Part shown: piece by piece, positions 1 to 7,442 of the stretch
How the letters are laid out: every line of letters begins with the position of its first letter
Position numbering within the stretch: position 1 is the stretch's first letter
Assembly: GCF_009363615.1 (NCBI RefSeq)
Contig: NZ_CP045384.1
Span: forward strand, 363,501-427,500
Source of the DNA: Ruegeria sp. THAF33
Lineage (GTDB): Bacteria > Pseudomonadota > Alphaproteobacteria > Rhodobacterales > Rhodobacteraceae
Reading direction: 5' to 3'
Length of the DNA: 64,000 bases
Translations under genes and position numbers: made by a program
Notes under the pieces: generated by a model
What the model saw: only the letters and a program-made list of their open reading frames with translations
What the model was told of the DNA's origin: nothing
Databases searched by the model: none

Positions 1-42
1 CTTGCGGGTGTAGATGGCACAGCGGATCTTGGCTTTACTCAT
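1..42 (-). CDS. Serine recombinase, N-terminal end only (runs off window)
   Basis: The 14 codons in view read MSKAKIRCAIYTRK, the usual start of large serine site-specific recombinases; in the family the catalytic serine follows directly after this strand, so it lies outside the window. The ATG overlaps the stop of the DUF2924 gene (ATGA), making this the third gene of a coupled DUF3489-DUF2924-recombinase operon, an arrangement known from alphaproteobacterial prophages and islands. The identification rests on a short motif plus context. Confidence 0.6.
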   Translation of the reverse strand, partial: MSKAKIRCAIYTRK

Positions 43-443
43 GACTTTGTCACCCCCGTCAGGCCAAAGAACCGCGGCCCCGACCAATGTGCGCCGGTGA
101 TCTCGCGGGCGATCTTCGACAGCGAGCGGTATTTTACATCTTTCCAGAGGAACCCGTCGTCGGTCACATCGACAACATGCGTTACACCATTCCACTCGCG
201 CAGAAGGCGCCCGCCGGGTTGCAGTACCCGGCTCTGTGGTCGGACCGCATGATCCGGCGCCTTCTGCAGCGCGGCCTTTGTCTTCTTTGACAGGCCGCCC
301 ATCCGCCGTGTCTGGATCTCCACCGCGAGAAAGCGGCGCATCAGGGCCTTGCTCAAACCTTTGGGCACCGGGGTGCGGAAGACCTCTGACCAGGCGGTGA
401 CAAGCGCCGCCCGGTCCATGGCTTCGATCTCCGCGACCGTCAC
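39..443 (-). CDS. DUF2924 family protein
   Basis: This 134-aa basic protein has the DUF2924 layout: an N-terminal helical part with a W-x-E-x-F-x-x-P-x-P motif near residues 18-27, then a C-terminal small beta domain (about 70-125) with G-x-R-L-x-R-E-W-N-G and S-L-S-x-I-A-R-x-I-T-G. The family sits beside serine recombinases in alphaproteobacterial mobile elements; its function is unknown and a recombination accessory or DNA-binding role is inference. It overlaps the upstream DUF3489 gene by 4 bp and the downstream recombinase by 4 bp. Confidence 0.85.
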   Translation of the reverse strand: MTVAEIEAMDRAALVTAWSEVFRTPVPKGLSKALMRRFLAVEIQTRRMGGLSKKTKAALQKAPDHAVRPQSRVLQPGGRLLREWNGVTHVVDVTDDGFLWKDVKYRSLSKIAREITGAHWSGPRFFGLTGVTKS

Positions 444-670
444 GACGCCACCTCTGTCGCGGCGACGATGCGATACACCGGTTTGCCGGTTTTGCTGTCA
501 GCCGCGCTGCGTTCGATCGCGTGCCCGGCTTTGCGCAGCCCGGTCAGTGCAGCTCGCACCGAGTGGGCTTGCCAGCCTGTCGCCTTGCACAAGGCATCAA
601 TGGTTGCGCCGGATGGGCGTTGCAGCATCGCTTGTACCTTGGCGATCTTGGTTTGTCTGGGTTTGGTCAT
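440..670 (-). CDS. DUF3489 family small HTH protein
   Basis: This 76-aa protein has a winged-helix-like core: K-x-x-x-V-x-x-M-L-Q-R-P-x-G-A-T-I, then T-G-W-Q-x-H-S-V-R-A-A-L, then a YRIV strand, the DUF3489 signature. It is the first gene of the recombinase operon and overlaps DUF2924 (ATGA). A DNA-binding accessory or regulatory role is likely but unproven. The 460 bases upstream (671-1130) hold no convincing gene and separate it from the divergent ParB-methyltransferase. Confidence 0.8.
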   Translation of the reverse strand: MTKPRQTKIAKVQAMLQRPSGATIDALCKATGWQAHSVRAALTGLRKAGHAIERSAADSKTGKPVYRIVAATEVAS

Positions 671-968
671 GTCCGTCTCCTCTGTGATGGCACCCGCGAA
701 TTACGGGCCCGGTACCGAGGAGCGCCCGAAACGGCTTCGGGCGTGAGGACATTGATGCGTGCTTCGCAGCACTAGTCCAGTCGTTTCTGGCTGAGTGGCA
801 AATTGTCTTGAGAACAGTGCGGCGTGCCGTGTTACCGTTTATTCGTCAACAAAACCATAAGGTTAATAGTGCGTTAGCATCCGTGAAGGGTTGCGTGACG
901 TGTCGTGATGCGCTATGTAGGAATTGTCCTTCCCAACGAAGGGCTTGACTGTCCCCGCAGGCAGCACT

Positions 969-1068
969 CATTCGGTCCGGAAAAAACCTGACCAGCAGAG
1001 AGCATTCGAAGGGGCAACTTAACCGGATCGTTTGGTCCGGGGAGTTGCTTTGTGTGCTCTCTCCGAAT
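969..1068. promoter_or_regulatory. Nested inverted repeat upstream of the ParB-methyltransferase
   Basis: Inside the gene-free stretch 671-1130 there are paired arms. AGAGAGCA at 997-1004 matches TGCTCTCT at 1055-1062. GCAACT at 1014-1019 matches AGTTGC at 1043-1048. An outer ATTCGG near 970 pairs with CCGAAT just after 1062. It could be an operator, an RNA hairpin in the leader, or the edge of a decayed element. No transposase is inside it. The RBS GGAGGG just upstream of 1131 belongs to the next gene. Confidence 0.35.
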
Positions 1069-1130
1069 GTCCACCGCGATCCTTTCCGATGCAGCGCGCA
1101 AGAGACGCGCCGACCTGAAAGGAGGGCAAA

Positions 1131-2519
1131 ATGCCCACGCAATCGAATACAACACCCGAAACCCGGCGCAACAGGCCTGTCTGGATGACCGGGAAAGTTG
1201 ATCAGACGCCAATCTCCGATCTCAAACCCTATCCAACCAATGTCCGGTCTCACTCTGAAAAGAGTCTTGGCCGCCTCGCGGACTCCATCTCCGAGTTCGG
1301 TTTTGTTGTTCCCGTTGTCATTGACAATGATAACACGGTTATCACAGGCCACGGGCGGATAGAGGCTGCAAAACGCCTCAAGCTCTCTACTATCCCTACA
1401 ATCTGCGCTGATCACCTGACACCAGCGCAGGTGAAGGCCTACCGGATAGCGGACAACAGGTTAGCGGAGCTCTCTGACTGGAACGAAGACGCCTTGCGGA
1501 TCGAACTCGGTGAGTTGATGGATCTGAGCCTCGCGGGAGATCTCGACTTCAGCCTCGACATCACAGGCTTCGAGATCCCGGAGATCGACATCATTATCGG
1601 TAGCGTCGATGATGACACGACTGAGGCGGCCGAGACAGTTGAAGACCCGGATCCCGCGAAACCCGTTGTCACGCGGCCCGGCGATCTCTGGCAGCTTCGG
1701 GATCATCTCATTTTGTGCGGCGACTCTCTGCGGGCTCAAAGCTACGAGTCACTGTTGAACGGTGAACCGTGCCGTATGATCTTCACGGATCCGCCGTACA
1801 ATGTGCCGGTTAATGGTCATGTGCGCAGTGGCAATGGCGGCGATCATCGCGAGTTTGCGATGGCCTCCGGTGAAATGTCAGACGCCGAGTTCCGCACGTT
1901 TCTATCGGATGTAATGGTGCGCTTGATTGAGCAGTTGGTAGATGGCGGGATTGCTATGGTCTGCATGGATTGGCGCCACATTGAAGAGCTGATTGCGGCG
2001 GGCAAGGCCTGCGGCTTTAAGCTGATCAACCTCTGCATCTGGAACAAGACGAACGGCGGGATGGGCAGTCTCTATCGCTCCAAGCATGAGATGGTGGCCA
2101 TCTTCAAGAAGGCGGGTGCACCGCATATCAACAATGTTGAACTCGGCAAGCACGGCCGGAACCGGACCAATGTCTGGGAATATGCGGGCGTGAACACCTT
2201 CGGGGCAGGGCGGGAGGCAGACCTCGCCGACCACCCGACGGTGAAGCCAACAGCGTTGGTGGTCGACGCTCTGATGGATGTAAGCCATCGCGGTGACATT
2301 GTTCTCGATGCCTTTGGTGGTTCCGGCGCAACATTGCTGGCGGCGGAAAAGACCGGTCGTTGCGCTCGGCTCGTCGAGTTGGATCCGGCCTATGTCGATG
2401 TCGCCATCCGGCGCTGGCAGGAAATGACCGGCCAGCAGACGGTGCATGCTGCATCGGGCGAGACTTGGGACCAACGCGCGGCTGCGGTCGCAGAGGTGAA
2501 AGAGGTGGACCATGTCTGA
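1131..2519 (+). CDS. ParB-like nuclease domain plus class-beta DNA methyltransferase
   Basis: A 462-aa two-domain protein. Residues about 25-115 form a ParB/Srx domain (ISDLKPYPTNVR, then GHGRIEAAKRL). Residues about 190-440 form an amino-group DNA methyltransferase with DPPY near 220, HPTVKP near 371 and FGGSGATLL near 396. This order of DPPY before the SAM motif is the beta class, expected to methylate adenine N6 or cytosine N4. The combination is common in phages and islands, where it protects packaged DNA. The start has a clear GGAGGG RBS. It overlaps the DUF5681 gene by 8 bp and belongs to the packaging operon. Confidence 0.9.
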   Translation: MPTQSNTTPETRRNRPVWMTGKVDQTPISDLKPYPTNVRSHSEKSLGRLADSISEFGFVVPVVIDNDNTVITGHGRIEAAKRLKLSTIPTICADHLTPAQVKAYRIADNRLAELSDWNEDALRIELGELMDLSLAGDLDFSLDITGFEIPEIDIIIGSVDDDTTEAAETVEDPDPAKPVVTRPGDLWQLRDHLILCGDSLRAQSYESLLNGEPCRMIFTDPPYNVPVNGHVRSGNGGDHREFAMASGEMSDAEFRTFLSDVMVRLIEQLVDGGIAMVCMDWRHIEELIAAGKACGFKLINLCIWNKTNGGMGSLYRSKHEMVAIFKKAGAPHINNVELGKHGRNRTNVWEYAGVNTFGAGREADLADHPTVKPTALVVDALMDVSHRGDIVLDAFGGSGATLLAAEKTGRCARLVELDPAYVDVAIRRWQEMTGQQTVHAASGETWDQRAAAVAEVKEVDHV

Positions 2520-2988
2520 AGGTCTTGATGATCGTGACTACGACGTAGGCTACGGCAAGCCGCCAAAACGCACGCAGTTCAAAAAGGGCAAGTCAGGTAA
2601 TCCGAAAGGCCGGCCCAAAGGGGCCAAGGGCGTTAAAGCGAGCCTCAAGCGTGAACTGGAGTCCAAAATAACGATCCAGGAAGGCGGACGCTGTGTGAAA
2701 GTCTCAAAAGCCGAGGCCCTCTCCAAGCGAATGATGGCGAGCGCTCTCAAGGGTGACACCGCGGTTTTAATGCAACTTTTGAAGATCGATGCAGATCTCT
2801 TTGGGGATGTGCACTTGGAAGCGTCGGAATCGGGAACGGAAACCCCATCGCCCACCGTGGACAAGGTCGACTTTGAGATCCTGCGGGACTTCTTGCTGCA
2901 ATCGGCGGACGACGATGTCGCCATTGAAGACAGGGAAACCGACGATCGAACCACGGACACGGAGGAGTGGGACGATGACGACCATTGA
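2512..2988 (+). CDS. DUF5681 family protein, terminase-associated
   Basis: 158 aa. The N-terminal GYGKPPKRTQFKKGKSGNPKG motif (written here with its key positions at residues 11-33) is the DUF5681 hallmark; the C-terminal third is strongly acidic. These proteins sit immediately before large terminase genes in alphaproteobacterial prophages and are plausibly small-terminase-like or DNA-recognition partners, an inference from position. It overlaps the upstream methyltransferase by 8 bp and the terminase start by 14 bp, so the three are translationally coupled. Confidence 0.82.
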   Translation: MSEGLDDRDYDVGYGKPPKRTQFKKGKSGNPKGRPKGAKGVKASLKRELESKITIQEGGRCVKVSKAEALSKRMMASALKGDTAVLMQLLKIDADLFGDVHLEASESGTETPSPTVDKVDFEILRDFLLQSADDDVAIEDRETDDRTTDTEEWDDDDH

Positions 2989-4456
2989 TCCGCAAATGAT
3001 CGCGCAGGCCTCACAGCAGGTTTGTCGCGATCACTTCTTTGCCTTTGTGTGGAAGGTCTTTGATACGTTGCACAAGGGCGCCGACACGGCGTTTGAGCCG
3101 GCCTGGCATATCCGGGCGATGTGTTTTGAGCTCGACAACGTCCGCACTGGCAAAAACCAGCGGTTGGTGATCAACATACCACCGCGGTGCCTGAAGTCGG
3201 TGACGGTCGCGGTGGCTTATGTCGCTTTCCTGCTTGGACATAATCCCCACGCCAAGATCATCGTGGCGAGCTACGGTCTCGATCTGGCGCGAAAACACTC
3301 TGAGGATTGCCGCAAGGTCATGGCATCCCCCTGGTATCGCGCCATGTTCCCTGAAACGCGTTTGGCGAGGAAGGGGAATACCTCGGAAGAAATCCGGACC
3401 ACGAAGGGCGGCGGCCGCAAGGCTGTGTCCATCGGCAGTGCGGTGACCGGACATGGGGCCGACTACATCATCATCGATGATCTGCTGAAGGCCGGCGATG
3501 CCACTTCCGAAGCAGAGCTGCTCAAGGCCCAGGAGTTTATCGAACAGACGTTGCTTTCCCGTTTCGACCGCCCCGCAGACGGTCGCGTCGTGATGGTTGC
3601 GCAGCGCCTGCACGAGATGGACCCGCCTGGATATCTCCTCGACAAGGGTACGTATCGACATCTGAACCTTCCGGCGATCGCCGAAGAGCATGAAGTGGTG
3701 CCGGTCGGGGGTGGGCGGCATTATCGGCGCAAGCCCGGCGACCTCTTGTCCCCAACGCGCCTCGATCAGGCCACGCTGGACCGCATGCGCCGCGAGATGG
3801 GTTCCGCCACCTTCAACTGTCAGTATCAGCAGAATCCGATTGCGCCGGATGGCTCGCCGCTGCGCTGGGAATGGTTCGGAACCTATGAGACTGTCGAGGA
3901 CCGGCGCTGGTATCAGTTGGTGGTCCAAAGTTGGGATACTGCTGGGTCGGCGGATCCCACCGCGGCATTCTCGGTTTGCACAACATGGGGTTTTCGAGAA
4001 CATAGCTGGTACCTGCTCGACGTCTGGCGTGGGCAGTTGGATTATCCCGCACTCAAGGCCAAGGTCCTTGCGCTTGTTGATCGTTGGGACCCGGACCGGG
4101 TCTTAATCGAAGATGCGGCGACCGGAAAACCTCTTCTGGACGAGCTATTTAGCCAGGATCGCACAAGGTACCGGAGTATCAAGCCAATTCACGACAAGGA
4201 AATCCGGTTCCAGTCCTCGCTTGCCCCGGTTGAAAATGGCAGGGTGTTCTTGCCGAAAGAGGCCCCCTGGTTGCCTGCCTTCAAGAGAGAACTGCAGTCG
4301 TTTCCGCGCGGTGGGAAGAACGATCAGGTGGACAGCTTCAGCCAGTTCCTGAATTGGTCAAAGACCGGTGGCGTCTACAGTGCACTTGGCCGCGATCACC
4401 CGCTCACCGTCGAGAAACGTGAGCGGAGCCGAGAACGGCAAAGACGGAGACGCTGA
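2975..4456 (+). CDS. Phage terminase large subunit (packaging ATPase/nuclease)
   Basis: 493 aa from the ATG at 2975; the open frame begins earlier, but this start fits the overlap with DUF5681. The ATPase half has a Walker-A-like IPPRCLKSVT near residue 70 and a Walker B YIIIDDLLK near 165. The C-terminal RNase H-fold nuclease has QSWDTA near 320, IEDAATGKPLL, and NDQVDSFSQF near the end. Length fits the family (about 450-520 aa). No portal, capsid or tail gene follows, and the element ends 35 bp later at a tRNA remnant, so this is a packaging fragment, not a complete prophage. Confidence 0.9.
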   Translation: MTTIDPQMIAQASQQVCRDHFFAFVWKVFDTLHKGADTAFEPAWHIRAMCFELDNVRTGKNQRLVINIPPRCLKSVTVAVAYVAFLLGHNPHAKIIVASYGLDLARKHSEDCRKVMASPWYRAMFPETRLARKGNTSEEIRTTKGGGRKAVSIGSAVTGHGADYIIIDDLLKAGDATSEAELLKAQEFIEQTLLSRFDRPADGRVVMVAQRLHEMDPPGYLLDKGTYRHLNLPAIAEEHEVVPVGGGRHYRRKPGDLLSPTRLDQATLDRMRREMGSATFNCQYQQNPIAPDGSPLRWEWFGTYETVEDRRWYQLVVQSWDTAGSADPTAAFSVCTTWGFREHSWYLLDVWRGQLDYPALKAKVLALVDRWDPDRVLIEDAATGKPLLDELFSQDRTRYRSIKPIHDKEIRFQSSLAPVENGRVFLPKEAPWLPAFKRELQSFPRGGKNDQVDSFSQFLNWSKTGGVYSALGRDHPLTVEKRERSRERQRRRR

Positions 4457-4489
4457 ATTCTTGCGTCGAGCACGACGAAGCGAACCATC

Positions 4490-4517
4490 GGTTCGAATCC
4501 CGCTTCCTCCGCCACCA
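4490..4517 (+). repeat. tRNA-Ser 3'-end remnant, probable attachment-site half
   Basis: These 28 bases match the T-loop, 3' acceptor strand, discriminator G and CCA of a bacterial tRNA-Ser (GGTTCGAATCC then CTTCCTCCGCCA). The upstream sequence does not supply an acceptor 5' strand or anticodon arm, and the 5' side of the T stem does not pair, so no functional tRNA is here. A tRNA 3' end followed by its terminator is what an integrase leaves at an att site. It marks the junction between the packaging fragment and the next element. Confidence 0.6.
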
Positions 4518-4539
4518 ACCATTCGCAAACCCGAGATGA

Positions 4540-4566
4540 GGTCCCTAGCGGGGCCTTTTTTCTTTT
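4540..4566 (+). terminator. Rho-independent terminator after the tRNA remnant
   Basis: A GGTCCC-TAGC-GGGGCC stem-loop (one G-U pair) is followed by a run of six T. It fits the terminator of the original tRNA gene whose 3' end is at 4490-4517 and now also closes the terminase operon. Confidence 0.65.
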
Positions 4567-4668
4567 TGGTTCAAAGGGGTTTAGCGATTCCATCCGACTT
4601 TCGGAGACTGGTCGTTAGGCCGAAATCTGTCTCTGAACGCCCGGCGTCTCTTTCCACCCGCCCTTCAA

Positions 4669-5190
4669 TCAAATCGAGACGCATTCAAAAATAGGCGTAT
4701 TTTCAGTTAGTTGTCGAGAATGGATCGCGCCGGGGTTGAAGCAGGTGCGATCACTGTCGAAGCGAACGGAGACACCCGAAGGCGGCGTAGTTGTTCGAAA
4801 CGGTGCGAACGCTTGGAAGAAACCTTTGATTGAGTGCCAAACTCGGGACGCGCCGGAAGCGATACAGTGGAGGCTGACCGCTGAAGTCTCCCGCCCGCAG
4901 GTCAGCCGTTTCAACACCTCCGGCGCGAGATAGGCCAGCCGCAATTGACGGCTTACATGGCGCTCAGCTAGCCCCACGGCTTCGGCCAGTTCCTGGATCG
5001 TGCTGAACTCGCCAGCTTTCATGCGCCGCCGCCAGCCCCATGCCCGTCCGATGGCGCGCAAAATATGTGGGTCTTGCGTGTGATCGCCACTCGGCCGGTA
5101 GTCAGTGGGCGGCAGGATCGTAGGCCGACCGTTCTTCTTGCGAACCTTCAGGGGGATCAGGATGCGGATCGTGGCGTCGGTTTTGGTCAT
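4669..5190 (-). CDS. Recombinase-associated HTH protein, C-terminus altered
   Basis: The first 115 residues look intact: a basic IRILIPLKVRKKNGRP segment, QDPHILRAIGRAWGWRR, then a ParB-like HTH (TIQELAEAVGLAERHVSRQLRLAYLAPEVL). Similar small proteins follow serine recombinase genes in alphaproteobacterial islands. After KRLTCGRE the sequence loses that character and runs on for about 60 residues, so the end has probably drifted or been frameshifted. Its ATG overlaps the stop of an upstream recombinase stump (ATGA). The role is unknown; DNA binding is inferred from the HTH. Confidence 0.6.
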   Translation of the reverse strand: MTKTDATIRILIPLKVRKKNGRPTILPPTDYRPSGDHTQDPHILRAIGRAWGWRRRMKAGEFSTIQELAEAVGLAERHVSRQLRLAYLAPEVLKRLTCGRETSAVSLHCIASGASRVWHSIKGFFQAFAPFRTTTPPSGVSVRFDSDRTCFNPGAIHSRQLTENTPIFECVSI

Positions 5191-5290
5191 GCTACCGCCT
5201 CCACCCTGCGCGGCGCGACCATCTCACGGACGACCCCCGCGATGCCCTCGCGCCTGATGTCCACCTCAAGGTGTTCAGAGGATTCTGGCG
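5187..5290 (-). pseudogene. C-terminal stump of a gene, probably a serine recombinase
   Basis: On the minus strand an open frame reads HLEVDIRREGIAGVVREMVAP and ends in TGA overlapping the next ATG. The pattern and its place before the HTH gene resemble the last residues of a large serine recombinase. Nothing upstream continues the protein: the vsr stop codon is at 5294-5296, so this is the breakpoint at which the restriction locus joined or replaced the recombinase gene. The family assignment is inference from a short piece. Confidence 0.4.
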
Positions 5291-5293
5291 TGG

Positions 5294-5797
5294 CTAGGTG
5301 TCAGGAGCTGAACGGACATCCGCTCGAATGACGGAAGATGCCTCATCGTCGCCGATCTGCAGCTGAGGCTCATTCGACCGCAACCACGCTGATAGGAGGT
5401 CGGTTGTGACGTTCATCTGATCCGGTTTCCGGAGAGCGCACTCCCACACCGTGGCGATGCGCCACCCGTCTTCCAGAAGCTTATCGCGAACTGCCTCGTC
5501 CCGAGCGACATTTGCGGTGAACTTGGCTTGCCAGAACTCCTGGCGGGTCGATGGACTGGTTGTGTAACGACAGCCCTCATGGCGGTGCCAGAAGCAGCCA
5601 TGCACGAAGACGATTGCGTGATGCTTTGGAAACACGAGGTCAGGTCGCCCGGGCAAATTTTTCGAATGCAGCCGGTAACGGAAGCCGCGGGCATGAAGTG
5701 CCCGCCGAAGCACTAGTTCGGGCTTCGTGTCCTTCCCCTTGATCCCGGCCATCATCCGGGATCGGGTCTGTTTGTCGACGATATCGGCCACGTGCAC
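5294..5797 (-). CDS. vsr: Very short patch repair / Vsr-type DNA mismatch endonuclease
   Basis: 167 aa from a GTG start. The N-terminus DIVDKQTRSRMMAGIKGKDTKPE is diagnostic for Vsr (residues 4-27), followed by GFRYRLHSKNLPGRPDLVFPK, FVHGCFWHRHEGC (zinc/catalytic region) and the WECALR strand. Vsr nicks 5' of T in T:G mismatches that arise from deamination of methylcytosine, and is typically paired with a C5-methyltransferase, here dcm, divergently encoded 61 bp away. The full domain and motifs are present; a C-terminal tail of about 30 residues is extra. Confidence 0.93.
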   Translation of the reverse strand: MHVADIVDKQTRSRMMAGIKGKDTKPELVLRRALHARGFRYRLHSKNLPGRPDLVFPKHHAIVFVHGCFWHRHEGCRYTTSPSTRQEFWQAKFTANVARDEAVRDKLLEDGWRIATVWECALRKPDQMNVTTDLLSAWLRSNEPQLQIGDDEASSVIRADVRSAPDT

Positions 5798-5858
5798 CCT
5801 GGTCTTCGATCTGGAACCTGGTATACACCGACTGAATGAAGTTCGTCAGGAGCCTGAT

Positions 5859-7391
5859 TTGCCTTCGACTTTCGGCATCGTTGATCTGTTCGCCGGCCCC
5901 GGCGGACTTGGTGAGGGGTTTGCATCCCTTGTCGAGGACGGACATGCGCCGTTCCGGATCGGCATCTCGGTCGAGAAGGAGGCATCGGCCCATCGCACGC
6001 TGAGGCTGCGCGCGTTCCTGCGTGAATACAAGGCACGTCAAGGCGCCTTGCCCGATCAGTTCATCGATTTCCATGCAGGGCTTGTCCCCGAGCCGGATTG
6101 GTCAGCAGTCGACGCCGAAGCGTGGCAGCTTGCCATTGATGAGGCTCGTGCACTCGAGCTCGGCACTGAAGCAGCTGCGACGGCGATTGACGGTGCCATC
6201 GCGAAGCTGCGCAAAAACTATGACGATACAATTCTCATCGGCGGGCCGCCCTGTCAGGCTTATTCCATGGTTGGGCGCGCCCGGGCCAAGGGCAAGATCG
6301 GCTATGTACCTGAAGATGATGAGCGGCATTACCTATTCCGAGAGTACATCCGCGTGCTCGAAAGGCTTCGTCCCGCCGCTTTCGTCATGGAAAACGTCAA
6401 AGGCATGCTTTCCTCGACTGTTGCAAGTCGGCTTGTCTTCGAGATGCTGATGGAGGACCTGTCCTCACTTGGTACGGGCCAAGATCATCACTACGACTTG
6501 CTGTCAGTGCGAGTGGAAGACGGAAAAGCTAGCCTGCAAGAAGCAGTACGACCGTCTGATTTCATTGTGCGTGCTGAAGAATTTGGAGTGCCGCAACGAC
6601 GTCACAGGGTGATCATCGTCGGTATCCGATCCGATATTGCGGGCAAGGCAACCCGCGCCGAGATTGCCGTCTCGGGTCTGACGCGGACGGTTAGCGACGT
6701 CATCGGGACAATGCCCGACGTACGCAGCGGTATTAGCCGTGGTCGTGACGATTCATTGGCGTGGCGAGAAGAAGTTGTCGAAGCGGCGAAATTAATGGCC
6801 GACATACACAAGGGGAAAGAGAACGCTCCTCTTCGGCGGGCATTCTCATCCGTTGCCAAGCAAATGAAGTCACGGGCTCCGAACCGTCGAACTGCGTCAT
6901 GTCTGCCGGATCGTTACGGTAACTCAAACGATGAACTACAGAGCTGGCTTGAGCGGCCAGAGCTAAGTGCTATCACCCAACACGAAACTCGCGGGCACAT
7001 GGCCGCGGACCTCGGGCGGTATCTCTTCGCCGCTGTATTCGGGTCAGTGCATGGCTACAGCCCGAAGGCTGCCGATTTTCCTCTCGCGCTCAGCCCAGAT
7101 CATCGGAACTGGCACAGCGGCGTATTCAATGATCGGTTTCGAGTCCAACTTGCCGACGCGGCCGCGACTACGGTAACCAGCCATATTTCGAAGGATGGAC
7201 ATTACTTCATACACCCCGATCCATTCCAGTGCCGCAGCTTGACCGTGCGCGAGGCTGCACGACTACAGACATTCCCTGATGACTACTTATTCATGGGCAA
7301 TCGAACGCAACAGTATGTGCAGGTTGGTAATGCGGTTCCTCCGTTTCTTGCTGTCCAGATTGCTAGACTCCTAAATGCAATTCTCAACTAG
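5859..7391 (+). CDS. dcm: DNA (cytosine-5-)-methyltransferase
   Basis: 510 aa. I chose the TTG at 5859 because AGGAG at 5848-5852 has good spacing and it avoids an overlap with the vsr start; the frame is open upstream to 5727. C5-methyltransferase motifs are in order: FGIVDLFAGPGGLGEGF (I), GGPPCQAYS with catalytic Cys132 (IV), FVMENVKGML (VI), QRRHRVIIVG (VIII), and VQVGNAVPPFLA (X) at the end. It would protect host DNA against the nuclease genes that follow; its target sequence cannot be read. It is divergent to vsr and convergent with the ATPase gene. Confidence 0.93.
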   Translation: MPSTFGIVDLFAGPGGLGEGFASLVEDGHAPFRIGISVEKEASAHRTLRLRAFLREYKARQGALPDQFIDFHAGLVPEPDWSAVDAEAWQLAIDEARALELGTEAAATAIDGAIAKLRKNYDDTILIGGPPCQAYSMVGRARAKGKIGYVPEDDERHYLFREYIRVLERLRPAAFVMENVKGMLSSTVASRLVFEMLMEDLSSLGTGQDHHYDLLSVRVEDGKASLQEAVRPSDFIVRAEEFGVPQRRHRVIIVGIRSDIAGKATRAEIAVSGLTRTVSDVIGTMPDVRSGISRGRDDSLAWREEVVEAAKLMADIHKGKENAPLRRAFSSVAKQMKSRAPNRRTASCLPDRYGNSNDELQSWLERPELSAITQHETRGHMAADLGRYLFAAVFGSVHGYSPKAADFPLALSPDHRNWHSGVFNDRFRVQLADAAATTVTSHISKDGHYFIHPDPFQCRSLTVREAARLQTFPDDYLFMGNRTQQYVQVGNAVPPFLAVQIARLLNAILN

Positions 7392-7442
7392 CTTAGGTAA
7401 TCTTTGAGCAGCGTGACTTCGCTCAACAACTATTGGGATTTC

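Noticed and set aside
846..1415. 189-codon minus-strand frame before the ParB-methyltransferase
   Set aside because: It overlaps the start of a well-supported gene antisense and has no motif; a shadow.
1131..4456. Complete prophage
   Set aside because: Only methyltransferase, DUF5681 and large terminase are there; no portal, capsid, tail or lysis genes before the tRNA remnant.
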